A stretch of 24,706 nt of DNA from Leptospira ainlahdjerensis (GCF_016919175.1 NZ_JAFFPU010000013.1:1-24706); one strand, 5' to 3'. Numbered from the stretch's first letter, positions 1-9,191 are shown. Numbers and translations are program-made. Notes: a model not told the origin generated them from the letters alone.

Positions 1-59
1 AAAATTCCTGCCTGGGATAAGTTATAATATCTACGGTCCCTTTAATCTTGGGGCACGTC
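1..59 (+). other. Tail of a cassette truncated by the window edge
   Basis: These 59 bases precede the first attC and hold no recognisable coding end. The last bases before the attC box fit the general cassette-end pattern: reading the reverse complement gives TTAGCCGAC, then G at position 10. Its start, expected to be TTAGCC followed later by an A at position 10, lies outside the window. Confidence 0.5.
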
Positions 60-244
60 GGCTAACTTCGGCTTCTCACTCCGTTCGCCATTCACGGTTC
101 CCGCTCAGGCTCACTGCGGGCTTCGCCACATTCGCTTTGACGTTCGGCTTGTAAACGCTCGCTAAGGCTCGCTCAAGCCTCCGTCAATCCCTGCGCGCAC
201 AGGCGCTCGGGAACGCGAACGTCGAGAAGCCTCTTTCGTTAGGC
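60..244 (+). repeat. attC site 1
   Basis: Left box GGCTAAC, right box GTTAGGC; the two are not complementary because the right box belongs to the next cassette. The inner arms GGCTTCTCA and CGAGAAGCC pair imperfectly. The interior carries the CACGGTTCCCGCTC variant also seen in sites 4 and 7. Confidence 0.9.
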
Positions 245-531
245 GGCATTGCCCAATTTTCGTTGAGATGAGTTAAATTTTGATGTTTAATCGCCACTCA
301 TTTCAATATTTCATTGTTATCTAATATTAAATAAATTTTGAATTTCTCTTTGATTCTTGCATGTAAACTTATATCAATTTTATTTATGACTATTTTGCAT
401 TTTTATTGACAACTTATTATAAGCGAAATTCATAAAATAGACGTATAGTTAGATAATATATGTGTGTTTTTATACCTACAATTGATTAATCGACTACACG
501 AAGGAATAATTGCGAATAGGTAGGTTCTTAT
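245..531 (+). promoter_or_regulatory. AT-rich leader of the TIR cassette with possible promoter
   Basis: This 287-bp AT-rich leader is unusually long for the array, where genes mostly start 10-60 bp after the attC. It contains TTGACA at 406-411, a good -35 match, followed by weak -10 candidates (CATAAA at 431-436 or GATAAT at 452-457), so spacing is not ideal. AGGTAGG at about 519-525 is a plausible ribosome binding site for the ATG at 532. It suggests the cassette carries its own promoter, but this is inference from motifs only. Confidence 0.35.
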
Positions 532-1239
532 ATGGCAAGATGCACAGCGCCAGTTCAAGGTCATCGCTCAGCAAGTGCAGAGGCCGCATGCCCTGAATGC
601 GGTGGTCGTTCCAGACATCGATACGGTAGTAGTTATGATTCTTATTCGTATTCTTCCTACTCAAGTTCCGGGAGCATTGAGAAAAGTCCGAGTACATCCA
701 GTGGCAGTGGATCAAGTAGCAGTGTAAGACCAAGATGGTCACGAACAGGTTCACACGTTGTTTATTCGCCTGCTGAGGTGCGAGCACTCACACCAGTCCG
801 AGATAGCATTGAAAAACGAGCTTCTTTACCAGACCTCCGAGATGTCTTTCTTTGTCATGCATGGGACGACCGGAAGGGAATTGCTAAGGATTTTAATGAC
901 ATGCTTGAATCGCATGGTGTCTCCGTTTGGTTTAGTGAAAAGGATGTTCCCCTCGGTACATCGTTGCTCCGTGAAATAGACAAGGGGTTGGCGAAGTCGC
1001 GAGTCGGGATTGTGTTAGTAACTCCTGCTTTGCTACGACGCCTAAAAGGAGAGGGGATTGCAGACAAAGAACTTTCTGCACTTCTCGCGCGTGATCTGCT
1101 CGTGCCAATTGTACATGAGACGACCTATGATGCCCTTCGTGATGTTAGTCCCTTACTCGGGTCTCGAAGTGGTTTGAGCACTGAAGAAGATTCGATGTCT
1201 AACATTGTGGCAAAAGTTGCTGAGCTGGTTTGCGTTTAG
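532..1239 (+). CDS. TIR-domain protein with Cys/His N-terminus and Ser/Tyr-rich linker
   Basis: 235 aa. Residues 1-30 hold a small zinc-ribbon-like pattern (Cys4, His11, Cys20-x2-Cys23). Residues about 31-70 are a low-complexity Ser/Tyr/Gly linker. A TIR domain fills about 104-232: DVFLCHAWDD is the first strand and BB-loop region, SVWFSEKDVPLG follows, and Glu180 in ADKELSALL is the best candidate for the catalytic glutamate of NAD-cleaving TIRs. Bacterial TIRs commonly degrade NAD+ or make cyclic ADP-ribose signals in phage defence; this one has no partner gene in its cassette. The gene is visibly richer in G+C than its neighbours, which suggests a different origin. The ATG at 532 follows an AGGTAGG Shine-Dalgarno candidate. 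The TIR call is firm; the function as a solo defence effector is inferred. Confidence 0.88.
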   Translation: MARCTAPVQGHRSASAEAACPECGGRSRHRYGSSYDSYSYSSYSSSGSIEKSPSTSSGSGSSSSVRPRWSRTGSHVVYSPAEVRALTPVRDSIEKRASLPDLRDVFLCHAWDDRKGIAKDFNDMLESHGVSVWFSEKDVPLGTSLLREIDKGLAKSRVGIVLVTPALLRRLKGEGIADKELSALLARDLLVPIVHETTYDALRDVSPLLGSRSGLSTEEDSMSNIVAKVAELVCV

Positions 1240-1356
1240 CTCAAGCGAAAGTTATTATCTATTTGATCTATTATGCATGGACAATTACATAATTAGATTC
1301 TTTACTAAATTTTATAGCGGTTTCTAAAATTTAATCCTAAGAGAGATGGCAACGCC

Positions 1357-1538
<182 letters not shown>

Positions 1539-1567
1539 GACATTTTACAAATTAATTTGGAGATATC

Positions 1568-2185
1568 ATGGCCTCTGCTAATCAAAGACATAATGCTAGA
1601 AGTTTATTCGATTTAAATATACAAAGTGCCGAAGATTGCCTCAATTTAAGTAAAGGATTAAGTGCAGTTAGAACGACTATGAATACGGACTGGCTATTAA
1701 GAGCGGCAATTGTATTTATAGTCTCAGCACTTGATACTTATTTTCACGATAAAATAAAATATTCCGTTGGTAATTACACTTTAGCAAAGTTGCCGAATGC
1801 TTTGGCTAAATTTCAAGTTTCACTTTCTCAATTAAATGAGTGGCAAAGCGCTGAAAGGAAGGGGAATGTTCTTAGAAATTGGGTGACTGAGTATTATTCT
1901 GTCCGACCATTACAAAGCCAAAGTGCAATTGCGGAAGCATTGAAACTTATAGGCATTGAAGGTTTTTGGGACTCGATTGAAAAAGATTCTACAAAGCAAA
2001 AAAAGTTGAAGGATGATTTCGGAGCATTAGTAAAAAGACGAAATCAAATTGCTCATGAAGGAGATAGAGAGGCTTCAAGGGGAAGCGGTAAAAAACTACG
2101 CAAAATCACTGAAGAGGAGATTCAGAGCTGGATTGATTGGACAAAAAGTTTTATTCATGCTGTCGAGAAGAAACATCCGACTTAA
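1568..2185 (+). CDS. HEPN-domain protein (RiboL-PSP-HEPN-like)
   Basis: 205 aa, all helical in appearance. The diagnostic HEPN motif is at the end of the domain: Arg158-Asn-Gln-Ile-Ala-His163 (R-x4-H), preceded by Lys-Arg and followed by EGDREASRG, the usual RNQIAHEGD signature of RiboL-PSP/MAE-type HEPN proteins. An earlier helix, LLRAAIVFIVSALDTYFHD (residues 43-61), matches the conserved first HEPN helix. Such HEPN proteins are metal-independent RNases that act in toxin or abortive-infection systems. Here the gene is alone in its cassette, with no nucleotidyltransferase or other antitoxin, so how it is kept silent is unclear. The ATG at 1568 has GGAG about 8 nt upstream. Family call good; RNase activity inferred. 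Confidence 0.82.
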   Translation: MASANQRHNARSLFDLNIQSAEDCLNLSKGLSAVRTTMNTDWLLRAAIVFIVSALDTYFHDKIKYSVGNYTLAKLPNALAKFQVSLSQLNEWQSAERKGNVLRNWVTEYYSVRPLQSQSAIAEALKLIGIEGFWDSIEKDSTKQKKLKDDFGALVKRRNQIAHEGDREASRGSGKKLRKITEEEIQSWIDWTKSFIHAVEKKHPT

Positions 2186-2200
2186 ATTTTGTAAAACGTC

Positions 2201-2382
2201 GTCTAACTTCGGCTTCTCGCGGCGCTTCGGGATTGCTTCGCAACCCTCGCTTGGCCTTCGGCACATTTGCTTTGTCGCTCGGTTTGCGAGACGTTCGCTA
2301 AGGCTCACTCAAACCTCGCGCCAATCCCTTCGCGCACAAGCGCTTCGGGAACGCAAACGTCGAGAAGCCTCTTTCGTTAGAC
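2201..2382 (+). repeat. attC site 3
   Basis: Boxes GTCTAAC and GTTAGAC, complementary. From 2204 to 2380 the sequence is identical, read by eye, to attC 9 (9195-9371), although the neighbouring genes and the outer boxes differ. The first arm has GGG (2229-2231) pairing with CCC (2244-2246), against GAG and CTC in site 2. The preceding cassette end mirrors the cassette start at 1533 for about 18 bp. Confidence 0.92.
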
Positions 2383-2402
2383 GAAATGCCACTAATAAAT
2401 TT

Positions 2403-3422
2403 ATGAAAATCGAACTACAAAACTATTCTGGAAATTACTCGCACCTTAATGGATCTAAGATATTGACGATAACTTCTTTACGTTTTACGCGAGCTGCGAT
2501 TACGGTAGGTTACAAAAAAATTAAAGATATTTTTCATGCAGGAATATGACCAATAATACTAAAATATTCGAAATATAAAAGTTACATTCAGATATCAGCA
2601 AATGAAATAAAATTTAATAATCATTATTATGACCTAGAAAAAAGCGATAAAGATTCCATTTCATATTTTGCGGGTGAAGTGTTGTCTAAATTATTTGCGG
2701 AAGAACATCTGAATGTACCATGGCTAATAAAACCGAAACATCTTGATTCTTCAGTTATTATTCATAATAATGAAAAACTAGACGTTAAGTTTTCCGTTGG
2801 GAGTTCTTCTAAGAATGCAGAATTGCCAGATTTTATAGGTCTTGATAAAAATATCGATTGGCATGTTTTAGAGTCTAAGGGAAGAGCGTCCTACGATAAA
2901 AATGAGCACCAGCATGCCATCGAACAAGCAAGTACGGTAAGAAAAATTAATAATAAAAAACCAATTACTGCATCTGCGTCATATATTATTCTTAATAAAG
3001 ATAAATTTGAAGGAAAAATAATTGATCCGGAGCCAAAAGATTCATTTCATATAAATGTTGATGATCAGACGGTAATTCAACACTATTACCATCTATTTCA
3101 ATATTTCTCTAATCAAAATTATTTTCTGGGTGACCTTTTTAACCGATCATTTAGATTTTTCTTATGGATGATTCCAGACGATGTTTTAATTGGAATAGAC
3201 GCTAACGTTATAGAAGCTTCTAAGAAAGGAAAAATAGATTACGAATTTATGCAATGGCACTCTGAAAACTCAAATTTAATTGAAGAAAACGATTTAATTT
3301 CTATTGGAAAAGATGGAATTGTAGCAATTACAATAAAAGGTTTAGAAAAAGTTAGAATAACAAGCTTAAGTAACATAAGTAATGAAAATTTCCTTTTGCA
3401 TCCTTATTTATGGCGGCACTTC

Positions 3423-3428
<6 letters not shown>
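2403..3428 (+). pseudogene. PD-(D/E)xK nuclease-like gene interrupted by an in-frame TGA
   Basis: An ATG at 2403, 21 bp after the attC, opens 48 codons that end at TGA 2547-2549. The same frame then continues without another stop to TAA 3426-3428, giving 341 codons. One nonsense change (for example TGG to TGA) in a single gene explains this best. A shortened product could start at GTG 2679 (249 aa). In that numbering ELPDFIGLD (Pro50-Asp51), then about 13 residues later LESKGR (Glu65-x-Lys67), resembles a PD-(D/E)xK nuclease core of the type that follows PDF with an E-x-KGR strand. The stop codon is supplied by the TAA inside the attC left box. Function not established; alternatives are a real short gene from 2679, or a sequencing error. 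Confidence 0.6.
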
Positions 3429-3606
<178 letters not shown>

Positions 3607-3635
3607 GAAAGAACCGAGATATCTCTTCAAATTCT

Positions 3636-4385
3636 ATGATTTTAAAAGAACATTCACTTTATCAAAGAATATACGATGAATTTATAAATTCGTTAAAAGA
3701 GGATACAAATTTAATAAAGCATATTTCAAAGAAAATTCTGAAAAAGCCTACCAGGGACAGAGAAATATCATTAAAAGAGTATTATTCACAAGAAATCGCG
3801 AAGCATTTAATCAACCAATTCACTTTATTTGAAAAAATACAATTTTGTCTAAAAGAAATAAGATCTGAAATTAAAGTTATAAGAGACCTAAAAGATTCAT
3901 TTCAAAAATTTGAAATATATATTTCTACAATCTACATTTCCATTACTACCCTTCAGGACATTACGATTAAACTTATAAATGCAACAATTTTCACTGGCAT
4001 AGACGAAAAATATGTTAACCACAAAACCATTGAGGGAAATTTATTCATTGAACATACGAAAATTAATAAACATTTCAAAAAATTTAATCGAAACATTCAA
4101 ATAATAATTTCGAGAAGAAATCAAATTATCCATGACCACAAATTAGATTTCTTATATGATTTAATAGATCCTACCGTGCTAAGCATGACTAAAATAATGA
4201 GTATCTTAGATTCAAAAAGTGAACCTTTCAATAAAATTTATAAACTAACTAAACAAGCAGTTCGCGAAGAACTTAAGAAACTATGCGACTCTATTGAAAC
4301 TGAAACAAAGGAAATTGAAGAAAGTATTATACCAATTTTGGACGACCTTGAAATATTGTATAAAAGAAAAATAGCTACATTTTAG
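3636..4385 (+). CDS. HEPN-like helical protein with R-x4-H motif
   Basis: 249 aa, Lys/Ile-rich and almost entirely helical. Residues 160-166 read RRNQIIH, giving Arg161-x4-His166, the HEPN ribonuclease motif, followed by DHKLDFL. Upstream, FEIYISTIYISITTLQDITIKLI (92-114) would be a hydrophobic HEPN core helix. The C-terminal part (about 185-249) looks like a coiled coil (LTKQAVREELKKLCDSIETETKEIEES). It is alone in its cassette. The ATG at 3636 lacks a clear Shine-Dalgarno sequence. Apart from the RNQI-x-H motif it does not resemble the HEPN at 1568-2185, so it would be a distinct family. A toxin or abortive-infection RNase role is inferred from the motif alone. Confidence 0.62.
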   Translation: MILKEHSLYQRIYDEFINSLKEDTNLIKHISKKILKKPTRDREISLKEYYSQEIAKHLINQFTLFEKIQFCLKEIRSEIKVIRDLKDSFQKFEIYISTIYISITTLQDITIKLINATIFTGIDEKYVNHKTIEGNLFIEHTKINKHFKKFNRNIQIIISRRNQIIHDHKLDFLYDLIDPTVLSMTKIMSILDSKSEPFNKIYKLTKQAVREELKKLCDSIETETKEIEESIIPILDDLEILYKRKIATF

Positions 4386-4427
4386 AAATATAGCCTTTGT
4401 CTATTATACTAAAAAATCGGTTCCTTC

Positions 4428-4615
4428 GCCTAACTTCGGTTTCTCGCTGCGCTTCGACATTCGCGGTTCCCGCTCAGTCTTGCTTGGCCTTCGGCACATT
4501 TGCTTTTAAACTCAACTTGCGAGACGTTCGCTAAGGCTCACTCAAGTTGAGTTTAAATCCCTTCGCGCACAGGCGCTCCGGGAGCGCAAACGTCGAGAAA
4601 CCTACGTCGTTATGC
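4428..4615 (+). repeat. attC site 5
   Basis: Boxes GCCTAAC and GTTATGC. One internal arm is a perfect 15-bp inverted repeat: TTTAAACTCAACTTG at 4505-4519 and its complement at 4543-4557. Most other sites have a weaker, different arm here. The L-type arms GGTTTCTCG and CGAGAAACC are again co-varied. The spacer before the right box is TACGTC rather than TCTTTC. Confidence 0.93.
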
Positions 4616-4618
4616 GTA

Positions 4619-5488
4619 ATGTTTGAGACTATAAGATCTAAAATGAACAAAGGAACAGAATATGAACAATTCGTAGCAAAAATTTACAATGCAATCTTAC
4701 AATCTGAAGACATTGTAAAATCGAAACTTATTGAAATAGAATTAAACAAGAGAATTTTAGATAACTCTGGTATTTTAAGAGAATTTGATATTTACTGGGA
4801 ATACGAATTAGGAGGTCTAATTTACAAAACAATTATTGAATGTAAAGATTACAATTCAAAAATTCCAATAGAGAAAATAGATGCTTTGGTAGGAAAAATA
4901 AGAGATTTTCCCGATATTAAGGCAGTCTTTGCTACCAAAGAAGGTTATCAAAGCGGAGCAGAAACTAAAGCGGCAAAAAACAACATTGAATTATTAATTA
5001 TCAGAGAACAAAATGACTCAGATTGGCGAGATGAAAATGGAGAGCCATATATAAGATCTTTAATGATTGAGTTAACAACTTTAATGCCTGTGTCAATATT
5101 AGACTTCAAGCCAGTTATAGACTTAAAATGGCTTAAGGAAAATACTGAATATGACGAAAAGACAATACCATCAATAGAAGGTTTGAATAATCAAATATTT
5201 ATAATTGATAACGAAAGAAACGAAACATATTCTTTATTTGACCTTCAATCTAGATTATCAAAAAATGAAAGTGGAGAGTTTTCTGAAACTCTTGAATTTG
5301 CAGACGCTTATCTTAAAACACCTATTTATAAGTTCAAAATGGAGTCATATTATATAAAATATCAATCACATAAACCAGTAGTAAATCCAATTGAAATAGA
5401 TTTTTCAAAAGAACTTTATGGTGTAGTTGAATATTTGAGTAGAAATGATAAAAAAAGAATTTTTAAAAATCAGATCAAAAATCTATAA
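4619..5488 (+). CDS. PD-(D/E)xK restriction-endonuclease-like protein (Mrr-type)
   Basis: 289 aa from ATG 4619. This start lies inside the cassette-end repeat, 4 bp after the attC; a second in-frame ATG at 4643 (MNKGTEYEQFV) is an alternative. The N-terminal half shows the type IV/Mrr-like nuclease fold: GTEYEQFVAKIY (helix with conserved Glu), then REFDIYWEY with Asp57, then IYKTIIECKDY with Glu74-x-Lys76 as the E-x-K of the active site, and IDALVGKIRDFPDIKAVFATKEGYQSGA, typical of the following helix and strand. The C-terminal half (about 130-289) is unassigned. Such proteins cut foreign, often modified, DNA. No methyltransferase or ATPase partner is in the cassette, so a solo or modification-dependent nuclease is the simplest inference. 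Confidence 0.78.
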   Translation: MFETIRSKMNKGTEYEQFVAKIYNAILQSEDIVKSKLIEIELNKRILDNSGILREFDIYWEYELGGLIYKTIIECKDYNSKIPIEKIDALVGKIRDFPDIKAVFATKEGYQSGAETKAAKNNIELLIIREQNDSDWRDENGEPYIRSLMIELTTLMPVSILDFKPVIDLKWLKENTEYDEKTIPSIEGLNNQIFIIDNERNETYSLFDLQSRLSKNESGEFSETLEFADAYLKTPIYKFKMESYYIKYQSHKPVVNPIEIDFSKELYGVVEYLSRNDKKRIFKNQIKNL

Positions 5489-5500
5489 CTCAAACACTAC

Positions 5501-5686
5501 GCATAACTACGTCTCCTCGCTTCGTTCGCGACTCACGGTTTCCGCTCGCGCTCACTACGGTCTTCGACACATTGCTTTGTCACTTCGGTTTGCGGGACGT
5601 TCGCTAAGGCTCACTCAAACCTCGTGCCAACCGCATCGCGCACAAGCGCTTGCGGACGCAACGTCGAGGAGACTCTTTCGTTATGC
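5501..5686 (+). repeat. attC site 6
   Basis: Boxes GCATAAC and GTTATGC, complementary. The inner arms GTCTCCTCG and CGAGGAGAC differ from every other site yet stay perfectly complementary, strong evidence that this stem is selected. Belongs to the GCAACGTCGAG sub-type. Confidence 0.92.
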
Positions 5687-5722
5687 GCCATATTCTGAAA
5701 TTTATACACATTCAAGGAAAAT

Positions 5723-6325
5723 ATGAAAACAGCTAAACTATTACTCTTTCTTTTATTGATATTACCATTGTCAGTTAATTTTGCGGATGATGAAGTGGAG
5801 GGAGAGTTAGTGGTTATCAGGCCATCTCAGTTGAGAGAAGAACCTTCTTCTGACTCAAAGTTGATTTTTAATGTATATCCGACATTACTTATTAAAAGTA
5901 AGATCGATGAGGTCAATGGTTGGACTAAGGTTAATAGCGGCTTTTGCACATTAAAGAAGGAGCATGAAATATGTAATTCTGCGGAAGGATATATTCCTTC
6001 CGATGCTTTGGCTAAGTTTGATCGGAATAAATTTGTTGAGTTGAGACTCCCAATGACAATCAAGTTTACCAATTTCAATTCTAATCCTGAGCTTAAATAT
6101 GTTTTAGAAAAGGACGGGTCATTCTATCATTTTGATCCAATTTGCGGTGGGGGAACTGGAAAATGTGGGAAGAGCAAACTTTTTAGGATTCATAATATAA
6201 TTTGGGGGAAGCCACTTGCGAGTGATTATATTTATAAGTTTTTTATAAATGAAAAAGGGCAAATTTGTGCTCCTTACCCAGGAAAGGATCACAATTACCC
6301 ATGCAGCCAAGAATCAATTCGATAG
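5723..6325 (+). CDS. Secreted SH3-like domain protein
   Basis: 200 aa. Residues 1-21 form a classical signal peptide (Lys3, hydrophobic LLLFLLLILPLSV, likely cleavage after NFA). The mature protein begins with a bacterial SH3-like region at about 28-95: VVIRPSQLREEPSSDSKLI, then GWTKVNSG and EGYIPSDAL, the usual spacing of an SH3_3-type domain. Two cysteines (74 and 83) within it may form a disulfide. The rest (96-200) includes a Gly/Cys-rich CGGGTGKCGKS stretch and more cysteines, consistent with export. It may bind cell wall or outer-surface material; a role against phage adsorption is possible but not shown. A good AAGGA lies before the ATG. Confidence 0.7.
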   Translation: MKTAKLLLFLLLILPLSVNFADDEVEGELVVIRPSQLREEPSSDSKLIFNVYPTLLIKSKIDEVNGWTKVNSGFCTLKKEHEICNSAEGYIPSDALAKFDRNKFVELRLPMTIKFTNFNSNPELKYVLEKDGSFYHFDPICGGGTGKCGKSKLFRIHNIIWGKPLASDYIYKFFINEKGQICAPYPGKDHNYPCSQESIR

Positions 6326-6342
6326 TAGAAACAGAATACGGC

Positions 6343-6526
6343 GCATAACTTCGACTTCTCGCTCCGTTCGCCATTCACGGTTCCCGCTCAGGCTCACTTC
6401 GGGCTTCGCCACATTGCTTTGTCGCTACGGTTTGCGAGACGGCGCTAAGGCGCCTCAAACCTTGCGTCAACCGCGTCGCGCACAAGCGCTTGCGGACGCA
6501 ACGTCGAGAAGTCTCTTTCGTTATGC
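6343..6526 (+). repeat. attC site 7
   Basis: Boxes GCATAAC and GTTATGC, complementary. The central hairpin at 6441-6454 is GGCGC-TAAG-GCGCC, a perfect stem around the TAAG loop that recurs in the array. The inner arms are GACTTCTCG and CGAGAAGTC. Confidence 0.92.
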
Positions 6527-6538
6527 GCCATAACAAAA

Positions 6539-8143
6539 ATGAACTTTTGTAGAAGAATATTTACAAAGAAAAAAGACAAAAAAGAGAGAAAAGCTCAGGG
6601 ATCTTTTTTTGAAGATATTGATGAAGTCAAAAAGATAAAATTTGATTACGTTGTTTCTCGAATAAGTGCTCATACTAAGTCAGATCTCCTTGTTGAGCCT
6701 ACGGGCTATTATGACTTAGATTGGTTTATTCAAAGTAGAAAATCAGAATTTTATGAGGTGGTTTTTCAATTCTACTTACCAGAAAAAAAAATCACATTAA
6801 ACATGCCCAAGGGTAATCTTTCTTATAGACCAGTATCATATTTATTGCCGATGGATTCTTTAGTTTATCTCGCAGTTACTGAAAAGCTAATTTATTATAC
6901 CAAAAATAAGTTTTCAAAGTATGTTTACAGCAACATTATAAACGATTTTTCTAAAAAGGACGTTTTTGCGGAACCGGTGAGAAATTGGCTACGTATGAGG
7001 GATGCAATAAGAACTAATTATAAAAAGTATTCATTAGATAAATATTATTCCTCAGATATTTCTGGGTATTTCGAGAATATAAAAATTACCTATCTATTGA
7101 AGAAATCAAAGTTTTATATTGGAAAACGAGAAACCGGTTATACGAAGTATTTGAAAAAATTATTAGAAACTTGGCACTATGCTGATTCACAAGGATTAAT
7201 TCAGCCACACCCGGCATCCTCAATTCTTGGGAAAATATATCTATCACCTGTAGACTCTTATTTCAGTTATTTAGGTAAAAAATACTGTCGCTATGTTGAT
7301 GAATTCCATATTCAGACCAGCAATTTGAATGAAATGTTAGATATTACGATTAATCTTAATGAGCAATTGCGTGAGTTGGGGTTAAACCTAAATTCTAAGA
7401 AGACAATTTTCAAAATGGGCGATGAAATTTGGGAAGAAATTAATGAGAATCAAGATTTCTTCTCTGCGGTCGATTATGCGCAAAGAATTGAGAGAGATTA
7501 TGAACTCGCTGAAGAAATTGTTGAATTAAAATTTCGAGGAATTACTGAAAACGAAAGAGCTTTCGATTCTAAAATTTTTCGATATTGCTTACGGAGATAC
7601 GCTAAACAGAAAAATCCTCGAGCAATTGAGTTTATTTTAAATCATTTCCAAAAGCACCTGGATTCAACCGTTGATATGGTTCGTTATTTAGGACTATTTG
7701 TAAATAGCTATCGTCATAGTAAAAAAATATCAAAATTTATACATAATTATCTCACTAACCCTTCTGTAAATATCTATAAATGGGTTGAAGTTTGGCTTTT
7801 AAGTTTACTCTATGAATTTAATAGAAAAATTTATATTCATCCTGAAGTTATTAAAACCATATTAGTAAAATCGTCCTCAGAAGAATTAAGTAGAGCAATT
7901 TGCTACATGATTATGGGGAAATTATTGGAAGATCATGATCTCTTGATTTGTATAGATCAATTTAAAAGAGAAAACTCGATAATTGTAAAGAGATCACTAT
8001 TATGCTGTATTTCCCGATTAACTACGACTGCAAAAGAAAGTGTTTTGAAAAGTGTAAAAAAGAAAAATCTGAATTTATATATTTTGAAAGAGTATTTAGC
8101 GAATAAAACCTTCGACTTTAAGAAGCATTCAATTATCTATTAA
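6539..8143 (+). CDS. Reverse-transcriptase-like defence protein with YVDE active site
   Basis: 534 aa. The N-terminal two thirds keep RT motifs: RPVSYLLPMDSLVYLAVTEKL (97-117) resembles the early fingers motifs; SSDISGYFENI is motif A with Asp173; GLIQPHPASSILGKIYL (219-235) is motif B; RYVDEF is motif C (Tyr252-Val-Asp254-Glu255); SKKTIFKMG follows as motif D. Motif C is usually YxDD, so the second aspartate is replaced by glutamate. Residues about 300-534 form an extended helical, HEAT-like region, as in AbiK/UG-type defence RTs. It is alone in its cassette with no structured RNA apparent. The ATG lies only 13 bp from the attC, inside the cassette-end repeat and without a Shine-Dalgarno sequence. 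RT fold likely; exact group (Abi or UG class) not assigned. Confidence 0.75.
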   Translation: MNFCRRIFTKKKDKKERKAQGSFFEDIDEVKKIKFDYVVSRISAHTKSDLLVEPTGYYDLDWFIQSRKSEFYEVVFQFYLPEKKITLNMPKGNLSYRPVSYLLPMDSLVYLAVTEKLIYYTKNKFSKYVYSNIINDFSKKDVFAEPVRNWLRMRDAIRTNYKKYSLDKYYSSDISGYFENIKITYLLKKSKFYIGKRETGYTKYLKKLLETWHYADSQGLIQPHPASSILGKIYLSPVDSYFSYLGKKYCRYVDEFHIQTSNLNEMLDITINLNEQLRELGLNLNSKKTIFKMGDEIWEEINENQDFFSAVDYAQRIERDYELAEEIVELKFRGITENERAFDSKIFRYCLRRYAKQKNPRAIEFILNHFQKHLDSTVDMVRYLGLFVNSYRHSKKISKFIHNYLTNPSVNIYKWVEVWLLSLLYEFNRKIYIHPEVIKTILVKSSSEELSRAICYMIMGKLLEDHDLLICIDQFKRENSIIVKRSLLCCISRLTTTAKESVLKSVKKKNLNLYILKEYLANKTFDFKKHSIIY

Positions 8144-8159
8144 AGAGATTTGTTACGGC

Positions 8160-8345
8160 GCATAACTTCGTCTTCTCGCTCCGTTCGCCACTCGCTGTTC
8201 CCGCTCGGACTCACTCCGGCCTCCGGCACATTGCTTTGTCACTTCGGTTCGCGAGACGTTCGCTACGGCTCACTCGAACCTCGTGCCAACTCCGTCGCGC
8301 ACAGGCGCTCGGAGACGCAACGTCGAGAAGCCTCTTTCGTTATGC
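8160..8345 (+). repeat. attC site 8
   Basis: Boxes GCATAAC and GTTATGC, complementary. The upstream bases mirror the RT cassette start (6521), with GTAACAAA against ATAACAAA after the shared TTATGCGCC. The distal hairpin is GCGC-ACAG-GCGC followed by the sub-type ending GCAACGTCGAG. Confidence 0.91.
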
Positions 8346-8381
8346 GCCATGACCTTAATGATAACGGTTTAAGAAAATTAT

Positions 8382-9176
8382 ATGGATATTGAAAGTAGGG
8401 AAAATTGGTCTCTATTGAGATATAACTATTATTCGGCTGGAAGAAATGAAATGTTGTTAGGCAATTACGCCGCAGCCGGAATTCTTCTTGGATATGCGAT
8501 TGAAACTTCGTTCAAACATGCACTAATTGAAGCGGGTTTTCAAGATTTAGCTATATTAAAAAAACATGAGCCTCAACTTCTATATGCTACTTGTAAGAAA
8601 GAAGGGATTCTGAATGGAATTGAATCATCAGATGATTTGTTAGAATATATAAATGATCATTTAAAACCCAGATACCCTATACTTCAACGACAAGTCAGTG
8701 AAGATATTATTTCAAAAAATAGAATTAATATTATTGGCCCACTTCTTTTATCATGGTATGACGATTTAATGTATGAAATTGATACTTGGATATTATCTTA
8801 TACTAAAGATAGTCTCTCTTCTTGTTTTTTTCGAGGATCCGGTGAAGTTAAATCTCTTAAAGGTAAGCTTTTCTTTCACGCAAATTATCATGCCTGTCAT
8901 CAAATCGATAATTACATTGTTATGAGAAAAAATCACAAAGGCGAAAATTCAGAAGTTATTGACGAATTGGAAAAAGGTGTCGAAAATCTTTGGTCACAAG
9001 TTACTGGAATAATTCCTGCTCAAGATTTTAGAAATGTAAAGTACTATCGAAACTTTTCCAAACGTTTTCATTATGCCAAATGGTCTTCTGAAGAAAAGCC
9101 AAGGATTGTTATTAGGACTTGGAATTGTGTTATGATTAATCTTTTACCTTGGGAATTGGATATTCCAAGTAGATGA
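8382..9176 (+). CDS. Unknown protein, HEPN-like N-terminal helices
   Basis: 264 aa. I do not recognise the family. Residues 18-50 (SAGRNEMLLGNYAAAGILLGYAIETSFKHALIEAG) look like the paired N-terminal helices of HEPN-type proteins, where an AGY-x-IE-x-x-x-K pattern is common, but the R-x4-H catalytic motif is not visible, so any RNase activity is doubtful. The second half has clustered histidines (FHANYHACH, about residues 163-171) and aromatic residues. It is alone in its cassette, without signal peptide or membrane segments. The ATG at 8382 follows an A/T-rich stretch with no Shine-Dalgarno sequence. Its setting among defence genes is the only functional hint. Confidence 0.6.
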   Translation: MDIESRENWSLLRYNYYSAGRNEMLLGNYAAAGILLGYAIETSFKHALIEAGFQDLAILKKHEPQLLYATCKKEGILNGIESSDDLLEYINDHLKPRYPILQRQVSEDIISKNRINIIGPLLLSWYDDLMYEIDTWILSYTKDSLSSCFFRGSGEVKSLKGKLFFHANYHACHQIDNYIVMRKNHKGENSEVIDELEKGVENLWSQVTGIIPAQDFRNVKYYRNFSKRFHYAKWSSEEKPRIVIRTWNCVMINLLPWELDIPSR

Positions 9177-9191
9177 AAATAAGGTCACAGC

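Noticed and set aside
5445..5726. Short reading frames inside attC sites, such as peptides containing LRHIALSLRFA or LRHICFVTRFA
   Set aside because: The same peptide recurs at every attC because the repeat is GC-rich and open in one frame. It follows the repeat, not a gene.
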